Source: JACJYC01 sp964558465
GTDB taxonomy: Bacteria; Bacteroidota; Bacteroidia; Chitinophagales; Saprospiraceae
Direction: 5' to 3'
NCBI GenBank assembly: GCA_964558465.1
Contig: CAZLEF010000011.1
Location: 1 to 64,000, forward strand
DNA length: 64,000 nt
How positions within the stretch are numbered: the first letter of the stretch is position 1; each line of letters begins with the position of its first letter. Both the position numbers and the translations under genes were made by a program. The notes under the pieces were generated by a model. That model searched no databases. It saw nothing but the letters and a program-made list of their open reading frames with translations, and was not told the DNA's origin. Below are positions 42,290 to 50,281 of the stretch, in pieces.

Positions 42290-43591
42290 ATGAAAAAAAC
42301 TTTACTGATTTTTGCGGCGATTGCCTTTGCCTGTTTATTGCAGGCACAACCCACGATCACGCCGGTTGCGACGGGATTGAATTCGCCATTGGGTATTGAA
42401 CTGGACCCCGACGGCAACCTCTGGGTAGCGGAGTCCGGCACGGGTCAATCCGACGGTTCGGTCGCCATCATTCGGCCGGACGGGAGCCTGGAAAAATTTG
42501 TAGAAGGATTGCCCTCTTTTTTCAACCCCGAAACCGGAGATATCGCCGGGCCTCAACACGCTCAATTCCTGGGTGAAGACATGATAGGGGTAACGATGGC
42601 GCCGCTGCCGGACTCGCTGGAACGCACCATCCTGGTATTTGCGTTGGAAGATTATGTCCCTGGTGTACCGCTTGGCAGAGACGATGTCAGAAGCGTGATC
42701 TACGTCGGCAAAACGGTACTCAAAACCCTGGATGACAGTAATCCCTATACGTTTGTACACGACGGCTGCGACCTGTACATCGCCGACGCAGGGGCCGACG
42801 CCATTGTCCGCCGGGTGGGCCTGACGGGTGAATTGAAGTTATTTGCCCAATTTCCGCCTGTCCCCAACCCATTGCCCTTCGGACCACCCTTCGCGGATGC
42901 CGTTCCGACCAGGATCATCAAAGACCCCGACGGCGGTTTTTACGTGTCTCAACTTACGGGTTTTCCGTTCATTCCCGGCGCCTCCAAAATTTGGTCCGTA
43001 AGTGAAGATGGAACCGTTGCCCCCTACGATTCCAACTATACGCTGGTGACCGACCTGGCCATCAGCCCGGAGGACGGCGGCCTGCTGGCGCTCCAGTTCG
43101 GGCTTTTTGATTTCTCCCTGCCCATTCCCATCATTTTCAACAGTGCTTTGATCACGCATACCCATCCGGACGGCAGCCGCGATACCCTCGTTTCCGGCTT
43201 TGGCCCCAGCCCGGGCATGGCCGTTGCCGATAACGGCGTGATTTATGTAACCGAAATCTACACCGGGCGGGTGCTCAAGATCGATAACATTACCGGCGTC
43301 TGGAACCCGGAGGCTCCGGGACGCCCGGAAGACTTCAAGGTTTGGCCCAACCCTGCTTCTGATGCCGTCAACCTGGATTTTAAGCTGCCGTCCAGCGGAG
43401 CGATCCACGCAGAAGTTTACGATATCCAGGGGCGGTTGATGCTTCGAAAAGACCTGGGTCGCCGGGTGGCCGGTCCAAATTCGGCGCGCCTGGCCGTATC
43501 TGAAATAGCCAGGGCAAATGTTCCCCATGTAGTGGTCGTCCGTCTGAAAGGAGAAGGGATAGATTGCACCCGAAAGGTGGCGATTCGTTAG
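42290..43591 (+). CDS. ScyD/ScyE-like beta-propeller protein with T9SS sorting domain
   Basis: A 433-residue secreted protein. The ATG at 42290 begins a signal peptide (M-K-K-T-L-L-I-F-A-A-I... to L-Q-A-Q). Residues ~22-340 form a six-bladed-propeller-like ScyD/ScyE domain with repeated 'PLGIELDPDGNLWVAESG', 'HDGCDLYIADAGADAIVRR', 'IIKDPDGGFYVSQLTG' and 'GMAVADNGVIYVTEIYTGRVLKI' blades. The last ~75 residues ('FKVWPNPASDAVNLDFKLP', 'YDIQGRLML', '...RKVAIR') are a T9SS sorting domain. The mature protein begins with Gln. Function unknown; such propellers often bind sugars or are extracellular lactonase-like. Confidence 0.85.
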   Translation: MKKTLLIFAAIAFACLLQAQPTITPVATGLNSPLGIELDPDGNLWVAESGTGQSDGSVAIIRPDGSLEKFVEGLPSFFNPETGDIAGPQHAQFLGEDMIGVTMAPLPDSLERTILVFALEDYVPGVPLGRDDVRSVIYVGKTVLKTLDDSNPYTFVHDGCDLYIADAGADAIVRRVGLTGELKLFAQFPPVPNPLPFGPPFADAVPTRIIKDPDGGFYVSQLTGFPFIPGASKIWSVSEDGTVAPYDSNYTLVTDLAISPEDGGLLALQFGLFDFSLPIPIIFNSALITHTHPDGSRDTLVSGFGPSPGMAVADNGVIYVTEIYTGRVLKIDNITGVWNPEAPGRPEDFKVWPNPASDAVNLDFKLPSSGAIHAEVYDIQGRLMLRKDLGRRVAGPNSARLAVSEIARANVPHVVVVRLKGEGIDCTRKVAIR

Positions 43592-43667
43592 AAGGTCGCA
43601 TGATCTACGGCGCCTTTGACTGAATCCCTCTGAAAAAAGACAGGTTTAAATTTTTATTACGGGCGGC

Positions 43668-43698
43668 ATCAAGCGATAACTTCGGGTTATCGCTTGAT
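43668..43698. terminator. Bidirectional terminator, first hairpin
   Basis: ATCAAGCGATAAC and GTTATCGCTTGAT form perfect 13-bp arms around TTCGG, followed by TTT; it lies between convergent genes. Confidence 0.85.
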
Positions 43699-43730
43699 TT
43701 TAGCGATGAGGCTGCCTTCATCAGGGGCAA

Positions 43731-43761
43731 CTTAGGAGGCTACCCGAAGTAGCCACCTAAG
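43731..43761. terminator. Bidirectional terminator, second hairpin
   Basis: CTTAGG-A-GGCTAC pairs with GTAGCC-A-CCTAAG around CCGAA, with a single A/A mismatch. It is close to the end of the minus-strand M56 gene. Confidence 0.75.
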
Positions 43762-43786
43762 AAACAGTCTAAAAACTTACAGGGCT

Positions 43787-45469
43787 TTAAAACACGCCGA
43801 TCCTGTACCCCGATCGGGTTTCCCGGATCGCCTTCACCACTTTTTCGGGCAGTTCGTCCTCATTTTTGATTTCGGACCCTGCGCCGATGCCGAAGCCCCC
43901 GTCGCCGTCATAAAAACGATAAAGGTAGATCTTGTCTTCGGGCGTTGCGTAGGTATTACTCAGGTTGCCGCTCAGCCCGTGGTCGTCGCTGACCTCGACT
44001 TTTACCCGGGTGATCCGGCCCTCTGCATCGTATTCGAGGTTTTTGAACTTGAGGTAAAGCCCTTTCTTTTTCAGTTCCTCTTCAATTTTTGAAACATCTT
44101 CGCGGCTTGTATTCGCAGTGATGACCACATAAATATTTTCCCCTTGCAGGGGTGTTGCATTGGAGGTTATGGAAACGTCTGCGCTACTGGCCGACAAATA
44201 GGCGTACCCGCTCCGGGCAACCGATGCGCCGCTTGTGGGAGCCGCCGCCGTTGTTCCGGAAACGTTTATGTTCCCACCGCTGCCGGCAACATGGACGTTT
44301 GAGTTGGCAGAGGACCGGGTGTTAATTCCGGCAGCAGTGACGGTAGAAGAACTCCATCCAGTCCCGACAGCGGCCGCAGGCGCAACCGCCCCGGCGTTCA
44401 GGGCGCCTGACGAAACCGCGGCAGCCGGGCTGACTACCGCCCCGGGTTCTGCTACTGTTGCCGCCGGGTCTGCTGTTTTGGGAATCGCCTCGGGTGTGGG
44501 TGCAGCCGCCGGTGCGGGTTTTTCAATCACGGTGCTTTGACCGGTTGCCGGGCTAAAAGCAACCATAAGCCCCAGCAGGGCAGGAAGGATCAAGAGGTAC
44601 TTCCATTTAGATTGTGCGGGTGATTTCTTTGAATTCATCATGACAATTCTGTTTTTAAGGTAAGTATGATTAAAATGATTGGCCAGTATGTACTGGTAGT
44701 CGGGTACAATGGATTTGAGCAAATTGTATTGGTATTCTTTTTTATCCAGGCCGGACCGCAATACTTGTTCGTCGGCGATAAACTCGAGGTTGAGGCGTAT
44801 GGCGTTTTTTATGATCCAGACCATGGGATTGAACCAGCACAAAACCGTGATCACTTCTGCCAGGAGGATATCAATCGTATGCCATTGCCGGGCATGCACC
44901 GATTCGTGAGCAATGATCTGGTCCCGGAGCTGGCCGGCGTATTGTTTCGGATTGAGCACGATGTAGTGGAAAAAGGAAAACGGCGAACTGACCCGGGTGT
45001 TAAAATACACGGCTGAATTTTGGCGATCGCTGTCTGAAATCAATTTAAACACGGAAAATATGCGGAACAAAAAACGAAAGGACAATAAACCGGCAACGAT
45101 CCCATAAACGGCCAGAAACAGGACGGTCCATTCCATATCCGGTTTCCGGGCGGCAGGAGTTGTATATATTTCAGGCGCTGTCGCTTCGAAATCCATTGCC
45201 GTCGCCGGTCCCGGAGTCGCAACAGGCGCATCTGCCGCGGGGCTTGCTGCCTGGGTTTCTGCAATGGCCGGCAAATGCAAACTCAATCCAAAATCCGGTA
45301 TTTGGGCAAACGGCAAGGCCAGCGCGCCGCATAATATACCCAGCAATACCCACCGGTTCAACCGGTGAAAGGTTTCTTTGCGCAGTAAAAACCAATATAC
45401 CGCACCCATCATAAAAAGGGCAATATTGGCTTTGATCAGCAACTCAAAAAAGGCATTGATACTCATCAT
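43787..45469 (-). CDS. Second M56 (BlaR1-type) metalloprotease
   Basis: A 560-residue sensor protease (ATG 45469; a second ATG follows directly). TMs lie near 8-28, 35-52, 110-130 and 265-285. The zinc site is HESVH in 'IAHESVHARQWHTIDILLAEVITVLCWFNP', with 'NLEFIADEQVL' after it. Beyond the last TM comes an Ala/Pro/Ser/Gly-rich linker (~290-420), then a compact alpha/beta domain ('IYVVITANTSREDVSKIEEELKKKGLYLKFKNLEYDAEGRITRVKVEVSD') seen in other Bacteroidota M56 proteins. The end reads 'AIRETRSGYRIGVF'. It has no 29-residue repeats, so the two M56 proteins share the protease but differ in sensor. Its BlaI gene lies upstream across ~270 bp of repeats. Confidence 0.88.
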   Translation of the reverse strand: MMSINAFFELLIKANIALFMMGAVYWFLLRKETFHRLNRWVLLGILCGALALPFAQIPDFGLSLHLPAIAETQAASPAADAPVATPGPATAMDFEATAPEIYTTPAARKPDMEWTVLFLAVYGIVAGLLSFRFLFRIFSVFKLISDSDRQNSAVYFNTRVSSPFSFFHYIVLNPKQYAGQLRDQIIAHESVHARQWHTIDILLAEVITVLCWFNPMVWIIKNAIRLNLEFIADEQVLRSGLDKKEYQYNLLKSIVPDYQYILANHFNHTYLKNRIVMMNSKKSPAQSKWKYLLILPALLGLMVAFSPATGQSTVIEKPAPAAAPTPEAIPKTADPAATVAEPGAVVSPAAAVSSGALNAGAVAPAAAVGTGWSSSTVTAAGINTRSSANSNVHVAGSGGNINVSGTTAAAPTSGASVARSGYAYLSASSADVSITSNATPLQGENIYVVITANTSREDVSKIEEELKKKGLYLKFKNLEYDAEGRITRVKVEVSDDHGLSGNLSNTYATPEDKIYLYRFYDGDGGFGIGAGSEIKNEDELPEKVVKAIRETRSGYRIGVF

Positions 45470-45540
45470 ATGACTGCCGAATTGATATTTTAACAACCTT
45501 TTGGAGATGACCGCTTTTGTCAAACTTCGTTAAACTATGC

Positions 45541-45742
45541 GGCGGGGCCATGCCCCACCCTGGAGAGTGTCGCCCCGCCAGCCTGCCGCCATAGGCTAAG
45601 GCCGACGGAGATGGGGCTTCTCCGTGTTGATAGCGACACAAGTTAGCCTTTCTCCGTTCCGGGTATGCTGCGCATATCCGTCACCGGCTTTGCCAACTTC
45701 GACTTCGCTCAGTTGCCAACTGCCAACTGCCAACTACAAACT
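45541..45742. repeat. Repeat block between the second M56 and blaI genes
   Basis: A GGCGGGGC...GCCCCGCC hairpin (45541-45579), then imperfect inverted segments, then AACTGCC heptamers (45706-45742) that end on the blaI stop codon. The block interrupts what is normally a tight blaI-M56 pair. Confidence 0.8.
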
Positions 45743-46100
45743 AACTCCCCCCCTCAATCATCCGGATAATATCCTTCAGGTCCTCCACGCTGATCTTCTC
45801 TTCTCTGGCAAAAAAGGCGACCATCTCTTTGTAGCTATCGTCGAAATAGCCGGCCAGTTTTTCCCCCAGAAAGTTTTGGCTGTATTCCTCTTTGCCAACT
45901 CTGGCGTAATACCGGTGGGTGGCCCCAAAATCCTCAAAACCGAGAAACCCTTTCTGAACCAACTTGCGCATAACGGTTGAAACCGTATTGATGTGCGGCT
46001 TCGGTTCCGGCAAAGTTTCGCGGATATCTTTGGCAAAAGCCTTGTCCAACTGCCACACGGCTTGCATGATTTCTTCCTCCTTGGGCGTGAGTCGTTTCAT
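45741..46100 (-). CDS. BlaI/MecI-family transcriptional repressor (second)
   Basis: A 119-residue repressor starting 'MKRLTPKEEEIMQAVWQLDKAFAKDIRETLPEPKPHINTVSTVMRKLVQKGFL'. The recognition helix is the same as in the first BlaI (P-H-x-N-T-V-S-T). A 'FFAREEKISVEDLKDIIRMI' tail completes it. The ATG at 46100 is preferred over a GTG at 46136, which lies inside the -7 box. Because the operators of both blaI genes are nearly the same, cross-regulation is likely. Confidence 0.92.
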   Translation of the reverse strand: MKRLTPKEEEIMQAVWQLDKAFAKDIRETLPEPKPHINTVSTVMRKLVQKGFLGFEDFGATHRYYARVGKEEYSQNFLGEKLAGYFDDSYKEMVAFFAREEKISVEDLKDIIRMIEGGS

Positions 46101-46135
46101 TTCTTGCGTTTTTCCTGTATCCTTTTGTCCGGACA

Positions 46136-46168
46136 CAAAATTAAATTATTTTTTTAGTTGTGCAACTA
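46136..46168 (-). promoter_or_regulatory. Promoter/operator of the second blaI gene
   Basis: On the minus strand the -7 box TAATTTTG (46143-46136) lies 19 bp from a -33 TTG (46165-46163). That TTG is part of the palindrome TAGTTG-CA-CAACTA (46168-46155), which is 13/14 identical to 36182-36195. Confidence 0.75.
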
Positions 46169-46292
46169 TTTTTATAGTTAAAAAACGAAAAAAGTCGTTT
46201 TCTGGAATATTTTTGTTGAAAAATGACTGAAAAAGCTATATTTGGGTTGCTTCCAGGCTGCCTGGCAGGGTCCATTCTTCAAATCAAAACGT

Positions 46293-47243
46293 ATGAGAGC
46301 TATCACAAAAATCTTTTTGTTCATTTTAATGAACACGGCTACCGGTCATTTTTTGTTTTCAAGCGGCCCGGCAACCCATTTTGCAGCCGATACTTTACTG
46401 GGGGATACGCTGAATCCTGGTGGGATTTTCTTTTCCAATCTGGCCCCTGCGGTGATCAACAGCGGCGAATGGGAATTCAACTTTTTTAATGCCTTGTCCA
46501 CCCTCAAATACCGGGATAACAACGATCCTTCCGGCGTGGGGCGGTCTTCGCGGCTCGACCAGATTGCCCAGGCCTGGCACAATCCTTTCAAGGGCAACAA
46601 CCTGAACATCGGCCTGGAGGTGCGGGCAGCCCATCAAATTTCGGATGCCGATGAAGGTGGTTCGCCGTTCCGGGCGCTGGGGGGAGACGCCGTTCATGCC
46701 CTGTCAGCTTTAGGGTTGGGGGTCCGGGTCAAACCATTCCGCTCTCTGCCAGAATTAAACATCCAGAGCAGCCTGGTTTTTCCGGTAGCGGGCGATGAAT
46801 TGGTCCGGCAGCAATTGGGCGTGGATCGCACGGCGTGGTCGGTGCAGGGCGTGTTCTATCAGCAATTCCGGCCCTGGTTGTACGTGTTTGCGGTGGCGGG
46901 CGCCGTCACCCAATTCAAAAATGACACCCGTGAACAGACTTCCCTGACCATACCAGCCGGATTGTATTTTGTAGCGGCTTTGCAACAACAGCGCTGGTAC
47001 CTGATTCCCAGCCTGAGTTGTGCTGCGGGATACAACTACGTCAAAGCGGATAACGGCTTCAACCTGGTAAATACCAGCTTTTTATACGGGATCGGCGTGC
47101 AATACCGCCCTGCGCCGGAGTGGAGTATCGGCCTTCAACTGGACCGGAACATCCACCAGGGCCCCGATAATGCGCCCGACCGGATCATTGGCGGGAGTCT
47201 GAACCAGATCAGCCTGGGTCTGCGGTATTTGCTGGCCCGGTAA
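46293..47243 (+). CDS. Predicted outer-membrane protein, unknown family
   Basis: A 316-residue exported protein. The ATG at 46293 opens a signal-like segment (M-R-A-I-T-K-I-F-L-F-I-L...). The body is beta-barrel-like with short alternating strands ('WEFNFFNALSTLKYRD', 'NLNIGLEVRAAHQIS', 'YVFAVAGAVTQFKND', 'WSIGLQLDRNIHQGPDNAP') and ends 'LNQISLGLRYLLAR'. The final residue is Arg rather than an aromatic. It stops immediately next to the convergent lipoprotein gene, with no bases between the stop codons. Function unknown. Confidence 0.65.
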   Translation: MRAITKIFLFILMNTATGHFLFSSGPATHFAADTLLGDTLNPGGIFFSNLAPAVINSGEWEFNFFNALSTLKYRDNNDPSGVGRSSRLDQIAQAWHNPFKGNNLNIGLEVRAAHQISDADEGGSPFRALGGDAVHALSALGLGVRVKPFRSLPELNIQSSLVFPVAGDELVRQQLGVDRTAWSVQGVFYQQFRPWLYVFAVAGAVTQFKNDTREQTSLTIPAGLYFVAALQQQRWYLIPSLSCAAGYNYVKADNGFNLVNTSFLYGIGVQYRPAPEWSIGLQLDRNIHQGPDNAPDRIIGGSLNQISLGLRYLLAR

Positions 47244-47975
47244 TCAGGGAAATTCAAACAGAAATTGCCGGCCATCTCTTTTAGAGGTGAGCAGAAGTAC
47301 AAAACTTCCCAGGGAGGTTACTGAACTGGGCAAGATCAGTTCGCCTTTATAAGTCTCTTTGGTACCGCCCACTTTCGTGGAACGGTCTATCGTGATCTCT
47401 ATATCTGTGGTTTTAGCCGCTTCATTGACCCTGAAATGGCCAGTGATGGGATTGTTGCTGAAAAAATCATTATTGGTAAGATGAAATTCCCCGGATTGGG
47501 GGCCAAGTTCGCCGGTTCCGATATCCTCCAGAAAGATTCTGTGATCGTTATCAATGAAATTTTGCCAGCTATTCTGGAAATTAGCCGGATAAACAGTCGG
47601 CACAACCGGAACCACAATAAAAGTCGGACTGGGCGGAATATTGGACGGATAACTCCCAAAAACCTCAAACAACCGGTCGTACCGGCCCAGGCAGGTATTG
47701 TCTGCGGATTCAACGGTGATGTTGACGTTGCCCACCAAACCGTTTGGTACAGTAACAAAAAGCTCGGTAGCGCTCCTGAACTGGACGGAACCGTATTTGT
47801 CGTCGAACCGGACCTTGTTGTCAGCTGCAAAGCCGCTGCCGGTAACGCGCACCTGATAACCCGCCGGGTTACCTTCAGGTTCAACATTGCCAATTGCGCT
47901 GGAGTCACAGTCGCCTTTTTTACATCCGACCGAAACCAGCAGGGCGAAGAACGTAAACGCTAATAATTTTTGCAT
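47244..47975 (-). CDS. IPT/TIG-domain lipoprotein
   Basis: A 243-residue lipoprotein (lipobox V-S-V-G-C, Cys18). Residues ~25-110 form an IPT/TIG immunoglobulin-like domain ('YQVRVTGSGFAADNKVRFDDKYGSVQFRSATELFVTVPNGLVGNVNITVES'). The C-terminal half is a beta-rich unknown region. IPT/TIG lipoproteins in Bacteroidota often bind polysaccharides next to transport systems, but no such system is adjacent here. Confidence 0.75.
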   Translation of the reverse strand: MQKLLAFTFFALLVSVGCKKGDCDSSAIGNVEPEGNPAGYQVRVTGSGFAADNKVRFDDKYGSVQFRSATELFVTVPNGLVGNVNITVESADNTCLGRYDRLFEVFGSYPSNIPPSPTFIVVPVVPTVYPANFQNSWQNFIDNDHRIFLEDIGTGELGPQSGEFHLTNNDFFSNNPITGHFRVNEAAKTTDIEITIDRSTKVGGTKETYKGELILPSSVTSLGSFVLLLTSKRDGRQFLFEFP

Positions 47976-47984
47976 AACGGTTTT

Positions 47985-48187
47985 TTTTATTGATTGGATT
48001 GGTTCGATTGGTTCGATTGGCTCCGCCTGCCGTAGCTTCAGCGTAGGTGGGTTCGATTTTTACCCGCATGGGCCTTGGACCGGGCGGGGGTTGGATTGGT
48101 TCGATTTTGGAGAAAATCGAATCAATCGTACCAATCATTCAATCGAAACAATTCCTCAGTTCCTCGATTCCTCGATTCCTCAATTTC
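47985..48187. repeat. GATTGGTTC tandem units, 35-bp dispersed repeat and TTCCTCGA octamers
   Basis: The 35-bp unit 48019-48053 matches 22382-22416 with one mismatch. Octamers at 48152-48187 run up to the stop of the coiled-coil gene. Several ATTGGTTCGATT units form weak inverted pairs. Confidence 0.88.
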
Positions 48188-49222
48188 TCAATTACCAGCC
48201 TTCAGCCGCAAATTCACCTCCCCGATCTTCTGCTCCAGCTCTTTTATGGGATAATCCAGCGTTTTAAACGCTTCATCCGCCGCGTCTTTGGCTTTTTTGC
48301 TGGCGGCCACCCGGGGCATTCTTCCGGTGGCAGCGGCGCGGATGTTCTCGACCACTTCGTTATTTAACGGCAAAATGATCCGGGAATGTATGCCGTTCAG
48401 GATCAGGGTGTAAGCTTCTTCCAGTTCATCCGCCGTCAGTGGATCCTGCCAGTACAGCCTGGCACTTGCAAGCCGGCCTTCCCGGTTGTCGTTGATGGGC
48501 CCTCGCGCAGCATTATAACGGCTGACGGTGGTGTTAAAGTTTTCAGACGCCCGGTTATCCAGGAACACATCCCGGATTTGCGGCAAAAAATCGCGCAGGT
48601 CCTTCAACCGGTCGAGGTAGGTCAGCAGTTCGGATGAGATCAGGGCAACGGCTTCCGCCTTGTTCCGGCGGATAAAATCCTTTTCCAGGCGGTTGGTCAA
48701 CTCGGTGATCTTTAGGCGCAATTGAGCTGTTTCTTCGGTCGATCTGCGCAGGGAATCCCTGTAAACGCCCGCAGTCCGGGCCAACTCATCCTGGAAACGA
48801 CCCACAGCATTTTCCACAACTCGTTGCAGCGAATCGATCTGTGTGGATTTCAGTTTGCCTTCTTTTTTCAGGCGCGCCACTTCCTGGAGCAGCATGGCGT
48901 TTTCGGAGCGGAGCCGTTTGACCTCAAAATCGATGCGTGCCTGGCTGGACATCGGTACCAGTGCCTTGCCTTCCCTCGGGTATTGCACCGTCCATTCGCT
49001 GGATAATTCCAGCTTTACTTCAACGGTGCCCTTTTTTATGGGAATGCGGAACAGGCCGTCGTCGTCGGTTACGCCTTCCCCCTGGCCCAGTATCCTCACC
49101 CGCATACCGGGAACGCCGGCCCCTGTTGCCGCGTCCACGATCCGGCCGGAAAAGATCACCGCGTCCTGCGCTGCAACCAGGACCGGGATCAACAACCATA
49201 ATAAAAGGCATATCCTCTTCAT
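48188..49222 (-). CDS. Exported CarboxypepD-regulatory/coiled-coil protein
   Basis: A 344-residue protein with a signal peptide (M-K-R-I-C-L-L-L-W-L-L... V-A-A-Q) and a carboxypeptidase-regulatory-like beta-sandwich at ~22-85 ('FSGRIVDAATGAGVPGMRVRILGQGEGVTDDDGLFRIPI'). A long coiled coil spans ~105-185 ('VKRLRSENAMLLQEVARLKKEGKLKSTQIDSLQRVVE'). A helical C-terminal domain (~190-344) ends 'IKELEQKIGEVNLRLKAGN'. It begins 13 bp after the EAD-like membrane protein gene, which has a related beta-sandwich, so the two probably work together across the inner membrane. No known function. Confidence 0.75.
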   Translation of the reverse strand: MKRICLLLWLLIPVLVAAQDAVIFSGRIVDAATGAGVPGMRVRILGQGEGVTDDDGLFRIPIKKGTVEVKLELSSEWTVQYPREGKALVPMSSQARIDFEVKRLRSENAMLLQEVARLKKEGKLKSTQIDSLQRVVENAVGRFQDELARTAGVYRDSLRRSTEETAQLRLKITELTNRLEKDFIRRNKAEAVALISSELLTYLDRLKDLRDFLPQIRDVFLDNRASENFNTTVSRYNAARGPINDNREGRLASARLYWQDPLTADELEEAYTLILNGIHSRIILPLNNEVVENIRAAATGRMPRVAASKKAKDAADEAFKTLDYPIKELEQKIGEVNLRLKAGN

Positions 49223-49235
49223 CCAAACGGTTTGG

Positions 49236-50177
49236 TTAATTCAAAACAATGGTAACCGGCACGGTTTCCGACAGGACAAAACTTGCATTGCGAACCATCC
49301 TGCCATCCACCATCACCGTTACCTGCACTTGTTCTCTTTTCGGAACCTGGATCTCAAAATTCCCCGATCCGTCGGTTTTTCCGCTCGCCAATCCGCTTTC
49401 TACGTCCACCAGGGCGTTTTCCACAGGCTCCTGTTTGGCGTTGATCACTTTTCCCCGCCAGCGAATCGTCTGTTGCACCGGTTCGAGTTCTACGGTTATA
49501 TTGCGGCTCTGTTCCGGCATCCAAGCCGACTGGCGGGCCACCCGGAACGGCATTTCCACTGTTATAATCCGAATAGAATCCGATCCGGCATCGCCCGGGA
49601 TATTATAAAAATGGACCTTTCCTTCCGGGTCGATCGTTTTTTCGCCCAGGTCGCGGTCGCCCAGCATTACTTTGACTTTTCCCTCCCGGATGATCTTGCC
49701 GGCATTGCCGGATTCATGAAAACCCAACGACAAACTGAAGGCTTCGGACTCCGGTTCACCGGAAAAAGGCTTGAAAACAAAAATACCGGCAGCGACAACC
49801 AGGATGGCCAATAGCGGGATCAGCCACCGGCGATTTCCGGGGTGACCGGATTGAACTTGTTCCCGTAATTCTTCCGGAACAGTTGGTTTCGCCGAGTCCA
49901 CCTGAGCGCATATGGACAAAAGGGCGTCGGTAATTTTGGCCCTTTCCACAAAGGCGTCGTTGTCGCTGACTGTCCCTTTGGTCTGCTGGGTCTGCAGCGA
50001 TCTCAGCCTGCGGAGCTGTGCCAGGGATAATGCGGCCAGTGGTTCATTTTTACCTTTCCAGTAACCCACAAGCCCTTCAGCGGCCTGGCTCAATTGATCG
50101 CTGGCGATCAATTGGTGAAATTTTTCCTTGGCAACAGTTGGGCCCATAGAGAAAGGAACTGATTGAAACAAAGGCAT
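49236..50177 (-). CDS. Membrane protein with EAD-like N-terminus and CarboxypepD-like periplasmic domain
   Basis: A 313-residue protein. Residues ~12-90 form a small helical domain ('KEKFHQLIASDQLSQAAEGLV', 'LAQLRRLRSLQTQQTKGTVSDNDAFVERAKITDALLSI') resembling the effector-associated domains (EAD11-like) of conflict and signalling proteins. One TM lies at ~117-135 ('RRWLIPLLAILVVAAGIFVF'). The periplasmic part has a beta-rich region and ends with a carboxypeptidase-regulatory-like sandwich ('WRGKVINAKQEPVENALVDVESG' to 'VPVTIVLN'). EADs normally recruit a protease or nucleotide-signalling partner in the cytosol; here the adaptor seems joined to an envelope sensor. The EAD call is by pattern only. 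Starts at 50177 or 50147 are possible. Confidence 0.6.
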   Translation of the reverse strand: MPLFQSVPFSMGPTVAKEKFHQLIASDQLSQAAEGLVGYWKGKNEPLAALSLAQLRRLRSLQTQQTKGTVSDNDAFVERAKITDALLSICAQVDSAKPTVPEELREQVQSGHPGNRRWLIPLLAILVVAAGIFVFKPFSGEPESEAFSLSLGFHESGNAGKIIREGKVKVMLGDRDLGEKTIDPEGKVHFYNIPGDAGSDSIRIITVEMPFRVARQSAWMPEQSRNITVELEPVQQTIRWRGKVINAKQEPVENALVDVESGLASGKTDGSGNFEIQVPKREQVQVTVMVDGRMVRNASFVLSETVPVTIVLN

Positions 50178-50281
50178 TTATTAACTACAAATATACAAAA
50201 ATAAAGGCACGTGGAAAATGAATCCTGGTTCCTTTACCGATCCCCCATCATTAGTCGGGGCCGGCCCCTGTACCCAAAGGA

